From Phycisphaerales bacterium UBA854 (GTDB taxonomy: Bacteria; Planctomycetota; Phycisphaerae; Phycisphaerales; SM1A02): a DNA stretch of 50,519 nucleotides. This document shows, in pieces, positions 16,762 to 25,705 of this stretch. Location: positions 687 through 51,205 of the forward strand of contig DBGM01000032.1 of NCBI GenBank assembly GCA_002295885.1. Direction: 5' to 3'. Each line of letters opens with the position of its first letter. Positions within the stretch are counted from its first letter, which is position 1. The translations under genes and the position numbers were made by a program. The notes beneath the pieces are model-generated. The model had not been told where the DNA came from, made no database searches, and was given only the letters and a program-made list of their open reading frames with translations.

Positions 16762-19695
16762 ATGAACGATCAAGCATCCACCCACGATTCACGCGGATCC
16801 GCACCCGCCGCGGCGGGCTCGGTCTTCGAGCCGTCCGACACCTTCATCCACCGTCACATCGGTCCCGACGGGCTCGAGATCGACCAGATGCTCGGCCGCA
16901 TCGGCGTCGAGTCGCTGGACGCTCTCGTGGACCGGGCGATGCCCTCGACCATCCGCAGCGAACAGGAGTTCGACATTGGCTCGCCCCGCAGCGAGCACGC
17001 GATGCAGCAGGAGCTCCACTCGCTCGCCTCCCGCAACCGGCTCATGCGTTCCTGCATCGGGATGGGGTACCACGACACGATCGTGCCGCCGGTGATCCAG
17101 CGCAATGTGCTCGAGAGCCCGGGCTGGTACACCCAGTACACCCCGTACCAGGCCGAGATCTCGCAGGGCCGTCTCCAGGCGCTGCTGAACTACCAGACGA
17201 TGATCAGCGATCTCACCCGGCTGCCGATCGCCAACGCCTCGCTGCTCGACGAGGGGACGGCCGCCGCCGAGGCGATGCTGATGTGTCGTGCGATCACGAG
17301 CATGAACGAAGGCGTGTTCTTCGTCGACGAACAGTGCCACCCCCAGACCATTGCGGTCCTGCAGGGACGCGCGCGGCAGCAGGGCATCGAACTGGTGGTG
17401 GCCGATCCCACCACGTGCGATCCCTCCGGGCTGTCGTGCTTCGGCGTCCTGCTGCAGTACCCGGACACCCGCGGTCGAATCCACGACCACGTTGGACTGA
17501 TCGAGCGGATCCACGATCACGGCGGGCTGGTGGTCATGGCGGCCGATCTGCTGTCGCTGGTCCTCATCAAGGCGCCCGGCGACCTCGGTGCGGACATCGC
17601 CGTCGGCTCCGCGCAGAGGTTCGGAGTGCCGATGGGTTACGGAGGTCCGCACGCCGCCTACATGGCGACCCGCGAATCGTACGTCCGCAAGATGCCCGGT
17701 CGACTGATCGGAGTGTCGGTGGATGCGACGGGGGCACCCGCCCTGCGGATGTCGATCCAGACCCGCGAACAGCACATCAAGCGGGATCGGGCCACGAGCA
17801 ACATCTGCACCGCGCAGGTCCTGCTGGCCATCATGTCCGGCTTCTACGCGGTCTACCACGGTCCCCATGGGCTCCTCCGCATCGCGACGCGCGTCCACAG
17901 CCTGACCACGTCCCTGGCGGCCGGCCTGCGTCGACTCGGTCTCGACTGCGGCGACCATCCCTTCTTCGACACCCTTTGCATTCCGGTCGATCCCGACCGG
18001 GTGGAGGACGTCCACGCGGCCGCCGTCGCCCGGGGCTACAACCTCCGTCGCTTCGACGGGGAGGGCTGCATCGGTGTGAGTCTCGACGAGACGACCACGC
18101 CGGCCGATGTGCTCAACATCCTGGCGTCCTTCAACGGCGGAGCGGACATCGACTTCGATCCGTTCGAGTCCGCCGAAAACGCCACCGACGACCTGCCGGT
18201 GGAGATCGCACGGCGCAGCGCGTTCCTCGAGCACGAGGTCTTCAACACGCACCACTCCGAAACGGAGATGCTCCGGTACATCACCTGGCTGCAGGGCAGG
18301 GACCTGTCCCTGGCCCAGTCCATGATTCCGCTCGGCTCGTGCACCATGAAGCTCAACGGAACCACCGAGATGCTCGGGGTCACCTGGCCGCAGTTCGGAG
18401 GCATGCATCCCTTCGCGCCGCTCGATCAGGCCGAGGGATACCTCGGTCTCATGACACAGCTCGAGGACTGGCTCGCCGATCTCACCGGATTCGACGCCGT
18501 CTCGCTGCAGCCGAACGCCGGTTCGCAGGGCGAGTACGCGGGACTGGTCGTCATCCGCGCCTACCACGAGCAGCGTGGTGATTCGCAGCGCAACGTCTGT
18601 CTGATTCCCGCCTCGGCCCACGGAACGAATCCCGCCAGCGCCGTCATGGCCGGTTTCGAGGTCGTCCCCGTCGACTGCGACAGCGGCGACATCAACCTCG
18701 AGGATCTGCGGGCGAAGGTCGCCGCCTACGCCGACCGGCTGGGCGCGATCATGGTCACGTACCCGTCCACCCACGGCGTCTTCGAGGACAGCATCCACGA
18801 GATCTGCTCGCTCGTGCATGATCACGGCGGCATGGTGTACCTGGACGGTGCCAACATGAACGCGATGGTGGGGCTCAGCCGTCCCGCCGATCTCGGGGCC
18901 GACGTCTGCCATCTGAACCTGCACAAGACCTTCTGCATTCCCCACGGGGGCGGCGGTCCGGGCATGGGTCCGATCGCGGTGCGTTCGAGTCTGGCCCCGT
19001 TCCTGCCCGGCCATCCGGTGGTGACGCCTCCGGGCACCGGCCCGGACGCGGTCGAACCGATCTCCGCGGCACCCTGGGGCAGTCCCAGCATCCTCCCCAT
19101 CTCGTGGATGTACATCGCACTGATGGGGGCCTCGGGTCTCAAGCGTGCCACGCAGGTGGCCATTCTCAACGCGAACTACATGAAGCACCGGTTGCAGGAC
19201 CACTACGACATCCTGTTCACCAACGAAGCCGGCTTCTGTGCCCACGAGTTCATCATCGACTGCCGCCCGTTCGAGAAGAGCGCCGGCCTGCGGATCGACG
19301 ACATCGCCAAGCGGCTCATGGACTACGGATTCCACGCTCCGACGATGGCCTGGCCGATTCCCGGCACGCTCATGATCGAGCCGACCGAAAGTGAGTCCCG
19401 CGACGAACTCGACCGCTTCTGCGACGCACTCATCGCTATTCGCGAGGAGATCCGCGCCATCGAGGACGGTGCGGCCGACCGGGAGGACAACGTGCTGCGG
19501 AACGCTCCGCACACCATGGACATGATCGGTTCCGACGACTGGTCGCATTCCTACACCCGCGAGGACGCAGCCTGGCCGCTGCCCTGGCTGCGCGGACACA
19601 AGTTCTGGACCTCCGTGGCCCGGGTGGACAATCCCCACGGGGACCGGAACCTGGTCTGCACCTGCCTGCCCATGGACGCCTACGGCAAGGGCTGA
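16762..19695 (+). CDS. gcvP: Glycine dehydrogenase (decarboxylating), P protein
   Basis: A 977-residue single-chain P protein, the fused form carrying both halves that some bacteria split into GcvPA and GcvPB. It decarboxylates glycine and passes the aminomethyl group to the lipoyl of GcvH. The N-terminal half has DTFIHRHIGPDG, GMGYHDT and YTPYQAEISQGRLQALLNYQ. The C-terminal half has SLQPNAGSQGEY, HGTNPASA and the PLP-binding HLNLHKTFCIPHGGGGPG, with the Schiff-base lysine at K722. gcvT and gcvH are not in the window, so the rest of the glycine cleavage system must be elsewhere. An MBL-fold hydrolase lies upstream and a sialate esterase-like gene 26 nt downstream. Confidence 0.97.
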   Translation: MNDQASTHDSRGSAPAAAGSVFEPSDTFIHRHIGPDGLEIDQMLGRIGVESLDALVDRAMPSTIRSEQEFDIGSPRSEHAMQQELHSLASRNRLMRSCIGMGYHDTIVPPVIQRNVLESPGWYTQYTPYQAEISQGRLQALLNYQTMISDLTRLPIANASLLDEGTAAAEAMLMCRAITSMNEGVFFVDEQCHPQTIAVLQGRARQQGIELVVADPTTCDPSGLSCFGVLLQYPDTRGRIHDHVGLIERIHDHGGLVVMAADLLSLVLIKAPGDLGADIAVGSAQRFGVPMGYGGPHAAYMATRESYVRKMPGRLIGVSVDATGAPALRMSIQTREQHIKRDRATSNICTAQVLLAIMSGFYAVYHGPHGLLRIATRVHSLTTSLAAGLRRLGLDCGDHPFFDTLCIPVDPDRVEDVHAAAVARGYNLRRFDGEGCIGVSLDETTTPADVLNILASFNGGADIDFDPFESAENATDDLPVEIARRSAFLEHEVFNTHHSETEMLRYITWLQGRDLSLAQSMIPLGSCTMKLNGTTEMLGVTWPQFGGMHPFAPLDQAEGYLGLMTQLEDWLADLTGFDAVSLQPNAGSQGEYAGLVVIRAYHEQRGDSQRNVCLIPASAHGTNPASAVMAGFEVVPVDCDSGDINLEDLRAKVAAYADRLGAIMVTYPSTHGVFEDSIHEICSLVHDHGGMVYLDGANMNAMVGLSRPADLGADVCHLNLHKTFCIPHGGGGPGMGPIAVRSSLAPFLPGHPVVTPPGTGPDAVEPISAAPWGSPSILPISWMYIALMGASGLKRATQVAILNANYMKHRLQDHYDILFTNEAGFCAHEFIIDCRPFEKSAGLRIDDIAKRLMDYGFHAPTMAWPIPGTLMIEPTESESRDELDRFCDALIAIREEIRAIEDGAADREDNVLRNAPHTMDMIGSDDWSHSYTREDAAWPLPWLRGHKFWTSVARVDNPHGDRNLVCTCLPMDAYGKG

Positions 19696-19721
19696 GCACC
19701 GAACCTTCAAGGAGCATCGCC

Positions 19722-21620
19722 ATGCGGAACCGCATCGCCCTCACGGCCTGCGTCGTACTGTCCCTCGTCCACTCCGCGCGGGCGGCTCTGGAACTGCCGT
19801 CGATCTTCTCCGACCGCATGGTCCTGCAGCAGGGGCGGGAAGTGCCGGTCTGGGGCCGGGCCCTGCCCGGCGAGCAGGTGCGGGTCACGCTGGAGGGCGT
19901 CGATGGTGCGACGGCCCGGGCCCGCGCCGACGCCTCCGGTCGGTGGATGGTCCGCCTGCCCGCCCTGGCCGCCTCGAGCACCCCGCGAAATCTTCGCATC
20001 CGGACCATGCCGGTGTCGCGCAATCTCGAGCCGGAGGAGCGGGTCGTCACGGACGTGCTGGTGGGCGAAGTCTGGCTGTGCTCCGGCCAGTCCAACATGC
20101 AGTGGACCCTCGACCGGTGCGGCCAGTCCGACATCGACCTCTCGGCGGCGGACCACGCGCAGATCCGGATGTTCAACGCGGCGATGACCAGTGTGCCCGA
20201 GCCGCAGGACGATGTGGAGGGGGCGTGGGTCGTCTGCGATCGTTCCACGGCCCCCGGCTTCTCGGCGGTCGCGTACTACTTCGGCCGCTCGCTGCAGCGG
20301 TCGCTCGATGTGCCGATCGGTTTGATCCACGCTTCGTGGGGGGGATCCACCGCCGAGGCGTGGACGACCCGTTCGACCCTCGAGTCGATGCCGGAGACCG
20401 GTCCGATCCTCGAACGGTTCGCGCGTATGAGCGTGCCGGACCCCGACACCGAGGACTTCACGTCCATCCTCCACGACGACGCCGAATGGGAGACGGTGGT
20501 CCTGCCCTCGACCTTCGCCGATCAGGGACACGACATCGACGGGGTCATCTGGTACCGGCTGCATTTCGACCTGCCCCGGGCGTGGGACGGTCGTGAACTC
20601 GAGGTGACCCTCGGTCCGATCGACGATGCGGACGTCGTCTGGCTCAACGGATTCAAGATCGGAGAGACGATGAACGCGGGCGCCGACCGGCGGTACCTCG
20701 TCCCGCCGGTCCTGGCCCGCCCGGGCCCCAGTCTGCTGACCGTGCGGGTCTCGGATTTCGGCGGCATCGGCGGCTTCACGGGCCCCGTTCCGAAACTGCG
20801 CATGGGACCGGTCGATGCGCCCGGCGACCGCCGCATGCTCACGGGGCCGTGGCTGATGCAGGTCTCGGAACGACCCTTCGTGCGGCCGATGTCCGCGAAC
20901 CACCGTCCGGCCCACCTCTACAACGGCATGATCAATCCGCTCGTGCCCTTCGGCATCCGGGGTGCCATCTGGTACCAGGGGGAGTCGAACGTGGACCGTG
21001 CGGACCAGTATTCGACCCTGTTCCCCGCCATGATCGAGGACTGGCGAGCGGCCTGGGGCCAGGGCGCGTTTCCTTTCTACTACGTGCAGATCGCCCCGTA
21101 CGACTACGGTCGCCCGCTGGAGTGCGCCGAACTCCGTGAAGCGCAGGGCGATGCGCTGCGGCTTCCCGCGACGGGCATGGTCATCACGATGGACGTGGGG
21201 GATCCCCGGGACATCCATCCCGTGGCCAAGGAGCCGGTCGGAGAACGGCTGGCCCTGCTCGCCCGTGCCGACGTGTACGGACAGGACGTCGTCGCCCGTG
21301 CGCCGGTCCTGCGGGGGACCGAGGTGGAGGGTGCCGCTCTGATCCTGCGGTTCGAAGGGGTGTGCCTGCCGCTGGAGACGTTGGACGGCGCAGTGCCGAC
21401 ACACTTCGAACTGGCCGGAGCGGATCGGATCTTCCATCCGGCGACCGCGAGCGTCGACGGTGAATCGATCCGACTGACCTGCGACGCGGTGTCCGAGCCC
21501 GTCGCCGCCCGCTACGCCTGGAGCGACGATGCGGAACCGAATCTCGCCGGGGCCTGCGGGCTTCCGGTCGGACCGTTCCGTACGGATGAGTGGCCCAGAT
21601 CGACGGCCGGGCGGAGGTAG
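19722..21620 (+). CDS. Sialate O-acetylesterase-like SGNH hydrolase, secreted
   Basis: A 632-residue exported esterase. Signal peptide 1-21 (ending ARA|A); an AAGGAG ribosome-binding site precedes the ATG. It opens with LPSIFSDRMVLQQGREVPVWG, the beta domain typical of sialate O-acetylesterase-like proteins. The catalytic serine is S124 in LCSGQSNMQW, with the second block at AIWYQGESN and the catalytic Asp/His pair likely in GDPRDIHP. A jelly-roll-like inserted domain (WYRLHFDLPRAW...) sits between the SGNH blocks. These enzymes remove acetyl groups from sialic acids or from acetylated plant and algal polysaccharides; the marine-type secretome here makes polysaccharide deacetylation plausible. 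It is convergent with serA, one nt between stops. Confidence 0.92.
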   Translation: MRNRIALTACVVLSLVHSARAALELPSIFSDRMVLQQGREVPVWGRALPGEQVRVTLEGVDGATARARADASGRWMVRLPALAASSTPRNLRIRTMPVSRNLEPEERVVTDVLVGEVWLCSGQSNMQWTLDRCGQSDIDLSAADHAQIRMFNAAMTSVPEPQDDVEGAWVVCDRSTAPGFSAVAYYFGRSLQRSLDVPIGLIHASWGGSTAEAWTTRSTLESMPETGPILERFARMSVPDPDTEDFTSILHDDAEWETVVLPSTFADQGHDIDGVIWYRLHFDLPRAWDGRELEVTLGPIDDADVVWLNGFKIGETMNAGADRRYLVPPVLARPGPSLLTVRVSDFGGIGGFTGPVPKLRMGPVDAPGDRRMLTGPWLMQVSERPFVRPMSANHRPAHLYNGMINPLVPFGIRGAIWYQGESNVDRADQYSTLFPAMIEDWRAAWGQGAFPFYYVQIAPYDYGRPLECAELREAQGDALRLPATGMVITMDVGDPRDIHPVAKEPVGERLALLARADVYGQDVVARAPVLRGTEVEGAALILRFEGVCLPLETLDGAVPTHFELAGADRIFHPATASVDGESIRLTCDAVSEPVAARYAWSDDAEPNLAGACGLPVGPFRTDEWPRSTAGRR

Positions 21621-21621
21621 C

Positions 21622-22842
21622 TCAGTCCGGGCGGAGAACCCGCATGCGGATTGTCTCGTCCAGACTCTCCAGTCGCTGCAGCGCGTCGGTCCCCTTGAGT
21701 CGGCCGCAGTCCATGATCACGTAGCTGAGTCCGCCGGTCGTCCGCAGGTATTCCGCGGTGATGTTCACCTCGTGTTCCGCGATGATCGCGTGCATCTTGC
21801 TGAGCACGCCCGGTACGTTGCGGTGGAAGTGGAGGATCCGGACCTGGTCGGGCGGCCGCACCGGAAGTTCCACCTCCGGGATGTTGACCGAGGACGTGGT
21901 CGTGCCGGTGGCATCGAACCGGGCGATCTTCACGGCGACCTCGGCGGCGATCTGCTCCTGGGCCTCCTCGGTGCTGCCGCCGATGTGCGGGGTGAGGATC
22001 ACGTTGTCGAGGCCCGCGAGCGGGCACTCGAAGTCGACCGTGTTGGATCGGGGTTCCTCGGGGTAGACGTCGATGGCGGCTCCCCCGATGGTCCGTGCCT
22101 CCAGCGCCGTACGCAGCGCCGACAGGTCGACCACGCTTCCCCGGGCGTTGTTGATCAGGGCCGCGCCGGGCTTCATCCGTTCCAGTTCGGCGGCGCCGAT
22201 CAGATGCCGGGTGCCTTCCGTCTCCGGAACGTGCAGGGTGACGATGTCCGAGCGCTCCAGCAGTTCACCGAGATCGGAGCAGGCCCTCGCGTTGCCCATG
22301 GGCATCACGGGCAGGATGTCGTGGTAGAGCACCCGCATGCCCAGCGATTCCGCGAGGACGGAGATCTGGGAACCGATGTGGCCGTAGCCGACGATGCCCA
22401 GGGTCCGACCCCGGACCTCGTGGGCGGCGGTGGCCGATTTGTCCCAGTGGCCCTGGTGCAGCCGCATGCTGCGGTCGAAGAGCCGCCGGTGCAGGGCGAT
22501 GATCTCCGCCAGCGTCATTTCCGCCACGGAGCGGGTGTTTGAGAACGGCGAGTTGAACACGGTGATCCCGTGTTCCGCCGCCGCCTCCAGATCGACCTGG
22601 TTGGTGCCGATGCAGAAGCAGCCGATGCACTGCAGGTGCGACGCCTGCGCAAGGGTCTCCCGGGTCAGCTGCGTTTTGGAGCGGATGCCGACCATCCGCG
22701 TGGTCGCAAGCCGTGCCACCAGTTCGTCGCCTTCGAGGGAGCCGACGGCCCGGGCGATCCGGAGTCCTTCGTCGATCAGCACGCCGTCGGCGCTGGAGTG
22801 GATCGATTCCAGGAGCAGGATGTCGCTTTCGAAGTTCGGCAT
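21622..22842 (-). CDS. serA: D-3-phosphoglycerate dehydrogenase with ACT domain
   Basis: A 406-residue enzyme of the short E. coli-like SerA type, first step of serine synthesis. Marker motifs are GCFCIGTNQVDLEAAAEHG, NSPFSNTRSVAEMTL, the NAD site GIVGYGHIGSQ, NNARGSVVDL and HIGGSTEEAQ with the catalytic histidine. The C-terminal ACT-type regulatory domain reads VRILHFHRNVPGVLSKMHAI and IMDCGRL. It lies 12 nt after the M3-like peptidase gene on the same strand, so the two are probably cotranscribed. Feedback regulation by serine through the ACT domain is expected from the family. Confidence 0.96.
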   Translation of the reverse strand: MPNFESDILLLESIHSSADGVLIDEGLRIARAVGSLEGDELVARLATTRMVGIRSKTQLTRETLAQASHLQCIGCFCIGTNQVDLEAAAEHGITVFNSPFSNTRSVAEMTLAEIIALHRRLFDRSMRLHQGHWDKSATAAHEVRGRTLGIVGYGHIGSQISVLAESLGMRVLYHDILPVMPMGNARACSDLGELLERSDIVTLHVPETEGTRHLIGAAELERMKPGAALINNARGSVVDLSALRTALEARTIGGAAIDVYPEEPRSNTVDFECPLAGLDNVILTPHIGGSTEEAQEQIAAEVAVKIARFDATGTTTSSVNIPEVELPVRPPDQVRILHFHRNVPGVLSKMHAIIAEHEVNITAEYLRTTGGLSYVIMDCGRLKGTDALQRLESLDETIRMRVLRPD

Positions 22843-22854
22843 GGAGGACTCTGA

Positions 22855-24822
22855 TCAGGTCGCCATCAGGTCGAGGGCCGCCTCGACATCCTTGATCATC
22901 GGCTCGACGCTGATCGGCGATCCAACCGCGGTGCGGGTCCAGAGGTCCGGAGTCAGGCGACCGATGCTGCAGATGCGGCGGGTCTCGGCGGCCAGATCCC
23001 GTTCCCGCATGTGGGCGCTGATCTGCTGGCTCTGGACGTGGCCGATCACGTAGTCGGGCAGGTACAGGGCGTGGGCGACCATGTGCTGGTACGCCGCGAG
23101 GATGTGGTACGGATCCTCGCCGAAGTCCTCGGCGTAGAAGCGATCCCAGAGTTCGCCGGCGATGCGGATCACCGCGTCGCGGAACGACTCGGGGGTGCAG
23201 TCGGGATTGGCGTAGAGCCATCGCCAGGCGTACAGGTCGACCAGCGCGGGGCCCGCGATCTGGCACGCCGCCAGCATGGTCTGGATCGAGTCGACGGCCC
23301 AGGCGGGGGGTGCATCCGCCTCGGGTTCGAGTCCGAGGACATCCGCGGCCTTGGACTGGTAGAGGAATGCGAACGCCTCGGTGCACGCGGTATTGGGCAC
23401 GTTCCGCAGGGCGGGACGCGGAACCCAGTGGGTGGAGATGAGCTGCTCGAGGTTGTGCCCGAGTTCGTGCATTGCGGTGTCGAATCCGTCCCACCCGAGT
23501 TCGTCGGGCAGGCTGTTGGTACGCAGCCAGGCGGCGTATTCCGGCATGGCGGGACGCATGGCGTGTCCGGAACCCCGTGCGATCTCCACCTGGACCCGCC
23601 GCCCCAGGAAGTCCGCGTCCTCGTCGGGGAAGCCGAGCCCCCGCAGGATGTCGGGGAGCTTCTCCTGCATGCCCTCGTGATCGCCGATACGTTCCCGGAC
23701 CAGGCGGTTGAGCTCCTCCGCCGAACGGCCGGAGGTGATCTCGTCGAAGTAGATGTCGTGGGCCTCGAGGGGGCGGCCGAGGATCGATCGGAGCAGTTCG
23801 GCCAGCCGTCGGCGCACCGGGGCTTGGAGCAGCGAAACCATCAGGGCTTCGACTTCCTCCTCGGGCATCTCCCGGGCCAGTTCGAACTTGCGGGCGATGG
23901 CCGTCGGATGCTCCGGATGATGTTCGTCGTAGGCACGGGCGATCCGGAAGTTGTCGAGCCATCGTTCGTAGCGGACCGGACCCAGCAGCGGGCCGGGGTC
24001 TTCCCCGTCGAGGGTGTTGGCCCGCGGGTCCCACGCGGCGGTCGATCCCTCCATGACGGCGGTCGGGATGGTGCCGTCGATCTGTCTCTTCATCACCCAC
24101 ATGAGGGCCCGCTGGCAGGGGAGCCCACCTTCGGCATTGAAGCCGGCGCGGACCTCCTCACGAATCAGCCAGTGGGCGAGCAGCCGCCGGTCGTCGCTGA
24201 ACCACTTCTTGCCGTGTTCGTCCACCATGTGGCCGACGGGCACGTGGAAGTTCGCCACCCACTGGTTCGCGCGGTGGCCGAGTTCGCGGGCCATGTCGTT
24301 CACGTCCGCCGGAATGCGGGGACCGAACGCCTTGCCGATCCGGACCGCGGCCCATTCGTCGACGCTCCAGTCCGCGCCGTCGGCGATCATGGTCGCCAGA
24401 TCGGGACGGGGGAAGTTCAGCAGGGCCACGAAGGCGAGCTGCTGACGGTAGAGCTGGTCGGACAGATCCGGGGCCGGATCGAACGTGGCCATGACATCGT
24501 CGAGTCCCTCGAACCGTTCACCGCGCAGATCGCTCCACCTGCGAAGGTCCCGGCGAATCTCGCCGAGATGACCGTTCACCGATCCCAGAAAGATCTCGAA
24601 CCGGTCCAGCAGTCGGATGCGATCCCGCTCGCCGGCGACGAACCAGCGGGTGCAGAAGGTTTCGAACGCATCCTGATCCCCGTCCTCGGCCGTCCACCGG
24701 AGGGCGACCCGTTCGACTCCGGATCGGATCCGATCCTCCTCGGTCGCGCCGTGCTGTTCGAGCAGGCGGTCGATGAGGGCCTCGGTGCTGAGCGGGGGGG
24801 CGGTGATGGTCGACGTGGTCAT
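22855..24822 (-). CDS. M3-like (oligopeptidase-type) zinc metallopeptidase
   Basis: A 655-residue, mainly helical cytoplasmic protein with no signal peptide. The zinc site is HELGHN at 452-457 with the third ligand Glu482 in TACTEAFAFL, and a C-terminal AAYQHMVAHALYLPDYVIGH helix. This HExxH...E pattern in a long helical protein fits the thimet oligopeptidase/M3-like group, though the sequence is divergent. The ATG at 24822 (MTTSTITAPP) has GGGAG about 9 nt upstream; the open frame extends to 24873 without support. It precedes serA by 12 nt. Probable role is peptide turnover; substrate not predictable. Confidence 0.8.
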   Translation of the reverse strand: MTTSTITAPPLSTEALIDRLLEQHGATEEDRIRSGVERVALRWTAEDGDQDAFETFCTRWFVAGERDRIRLLDRFEIFLGSVNGHLGEIRRDLRRWSDLRGERFEGLDDVMATFDPAPDLSDQLYRQQLAFVALLNFPRPDLATMIADGADWSVDEWAAVRIGKAFGPRIPADVNDMARELGHRANQWVANFHVPVGHMVDEHGKKWFSDDRRLLAHWLIREEVRAGFNAEGGLPCQRALMWVMKRQIDGTIPTAVMEGSTAAWDPRANTLDGEDPGPLLGPVRYERWLDNFRIARAYDEHHPEHPTAIARKFELAREMPEEEVEALMVSLLQAPVRRRLAELLRSILGRPLEAHDIYFDEITSGRSAEELNRLVRERIGDHEGMQEKLPDILRGLGFPDEDADFLGRRVQVEIARGSGHAMRPAMPEYAAWLRTNSLPDELGWDGFDTAMHELGHNLEQLISTHWVPRPALRNVPNTACTEAFAFLYQSKAADVLGLEPEADAPPAWAVDSIQTMLAACQIAGPALVDLYAWRWLYANPDCTPESFRDAVIRIAGELWDRFYAEDFGEDPYHILAAYQHMVAHALYLPDYVIGHVQSQQISAHMRERDLAAETRRICSIGRLTPDLWTRTAVGSPISVEPMIKDVEAALDLMAT

Positions 24823-24880
24823 GGATACTGACTCCCGATGTGGTCTGATGGCTGAGGAGCCATGATAGGCCAATGCAGGT

Positions 24881-25165
24881 TCAGGACGTCGGATTCTGAC
24901 TGGCTTCGATCGCCTCGAGGGGGACCCCCACGAGACGGCCGATCAGGCGTTCGAAACGCATCAGCACGGACCGGATCAGACCGGACCAGAGCAGGGTCAG
25001 CAGACCGAGGAACACCATGCCCAGGGATCCGGGTGGGAAGACGAACATCAGTCCGAACGCAAGGATCGCCTCGAAAACCAGCAGGGTCATCATCACGTAG
25101 GGAAAGGCTTCCCGGGCGGTCCTGATGAGTTGGTACAACCACATGGCCACCATTCTAGGAGGCAT
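24881..25165 (-). CDS. Small two-helix membrane protein
   Basis: A 94-residue hypothetical protein with two predicted membrane helices (about 24-44 and 46-65) followed by a basic amphipathic segment (MRFERLIGRLVGVPLEAIEAS). No known domain was recognised. The start is uncertain: ATGs at 25165, 25153 and 25144 are all in frame and none has a strong ribosome-binding site. It is divergent from the PspC gene 66 nt away, which suggests an envelope-related role by context only. Confidence 0.55.
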   Translation of the reverse strand: MPPRMVAMWLYQLIRTAREAFPYVMMTLLVFEAILAFGLMFVFPPGSLGMVFLGLLTLLWSGLIRSVLMRFERLIGRLVGVPLEAIEASQNPTS

Positions 25166-25231
25166 ATCCAGCCGGGCGGGCGAATGTCCGAATGATCCGG
25201 TAGGATCACTTCGACAGCGTCAGGAGGCCCC

Positions 25232-25417
25232 ATGGCACTCAGTCGAGATCCATCCAACAGCATGATCGCCGGTGTCTGCAGCGGGATTTCCCGTCAGTAC
25301 GGCTGGGATCCCACCGTCACCCGGCTGCTGACCGTCATTCTGGCCCTGGCCACGGCAATCCTGCCCTTCATCGTGGTGTACGTGATCCTCTGGATCATCA
25401 TGCCCGAAGCATCCTGA
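25232..25417 (+). CDS. PspC-domain membrane protein
   Basis: A 61-residue protein that is essentially one PspC domain: MIAGVCSGISRQYGWDPTVTRL followed by a long hydrophobic helix (VILALATAILPFIVVYVILWII). GGAGG lies 6 nt upstream of the ATG. PspC domains occur in phage-shock and other envelope-stress systems, where they sense or stabilise the inner membrane. No pspA or pspB gene is nearby, so this is a stand-alone copy of the kind common in diverse bacteria. Confidence 0.85.
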   Translation: MALSRDPSNSMIAGVCSGISRQYGWDPTVTRLLTVILALATAILPFIVVYVILWIIMPEAS

Positions 25418-25705
25418 GCGATTCTCATCCGGTTCCACCGTGCAGTCCGGCCCGCTCGTGCGGCCTGGGCGGTGACCTCGTGGCCGATTGAGGTTCTTTT
25501 GCAATCTGCCTGAATGGGATCACCCGTTCCGTTGATTGATTCTTCTGAGAGGCCGGTGAAGGCACGGACGCCTTCCGCCGGTCGGGCTCATGGAGAGGGC
25601 CGCATCGCGGATCTCCGAATCAAGAGATCAAGTACGTGCCAGGAACCAGCGAGGCCGAACGGCCTCGACGCGATCGAACCCCTCTGACTCCCGAAGGACA
25701 ACTAG
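25418..25705. other. Gene-free leader region with three hairpins
   Basis: No ORF is convincing here. A weak terminator-like structure (ACCTC 25475-25479 with GAGGT 25490-25494, then TCTTTT) could end the PspC transcript. A second hairpin pairs GAAGGC (25558-25563) with GCCTTC (25570-25575), extended by CCGG/CCGG with a small internal loop. A third is CGAGGCC-GAAC-GGCCTCG at 25650-25667, about 40 nt before the next ATG. The last two would fall in the 5' leader of the dockerin gene; no known riboswitch consensus was recognised. Confidence 0.4.

Noticed and set aside
16789..19710. A very long open frame antisense to gcvP (about 970 codons)
   Set aside because: High-GC coding DNA produces long antisense frames; the sense protein is an unmistakable GcvP and the antisense product has no domain-like features.
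22265..24100. Long same-strand frame overlapping serA and the M3-like peptidase gene
   Set aside because: Arg/Pro-rich out-of-frame translation of two real genes.
25418..25705. Riboswitch ahead of the dockerin gene
   Set aside because: Hairpins are present but no conserved aptamer core was recognised.
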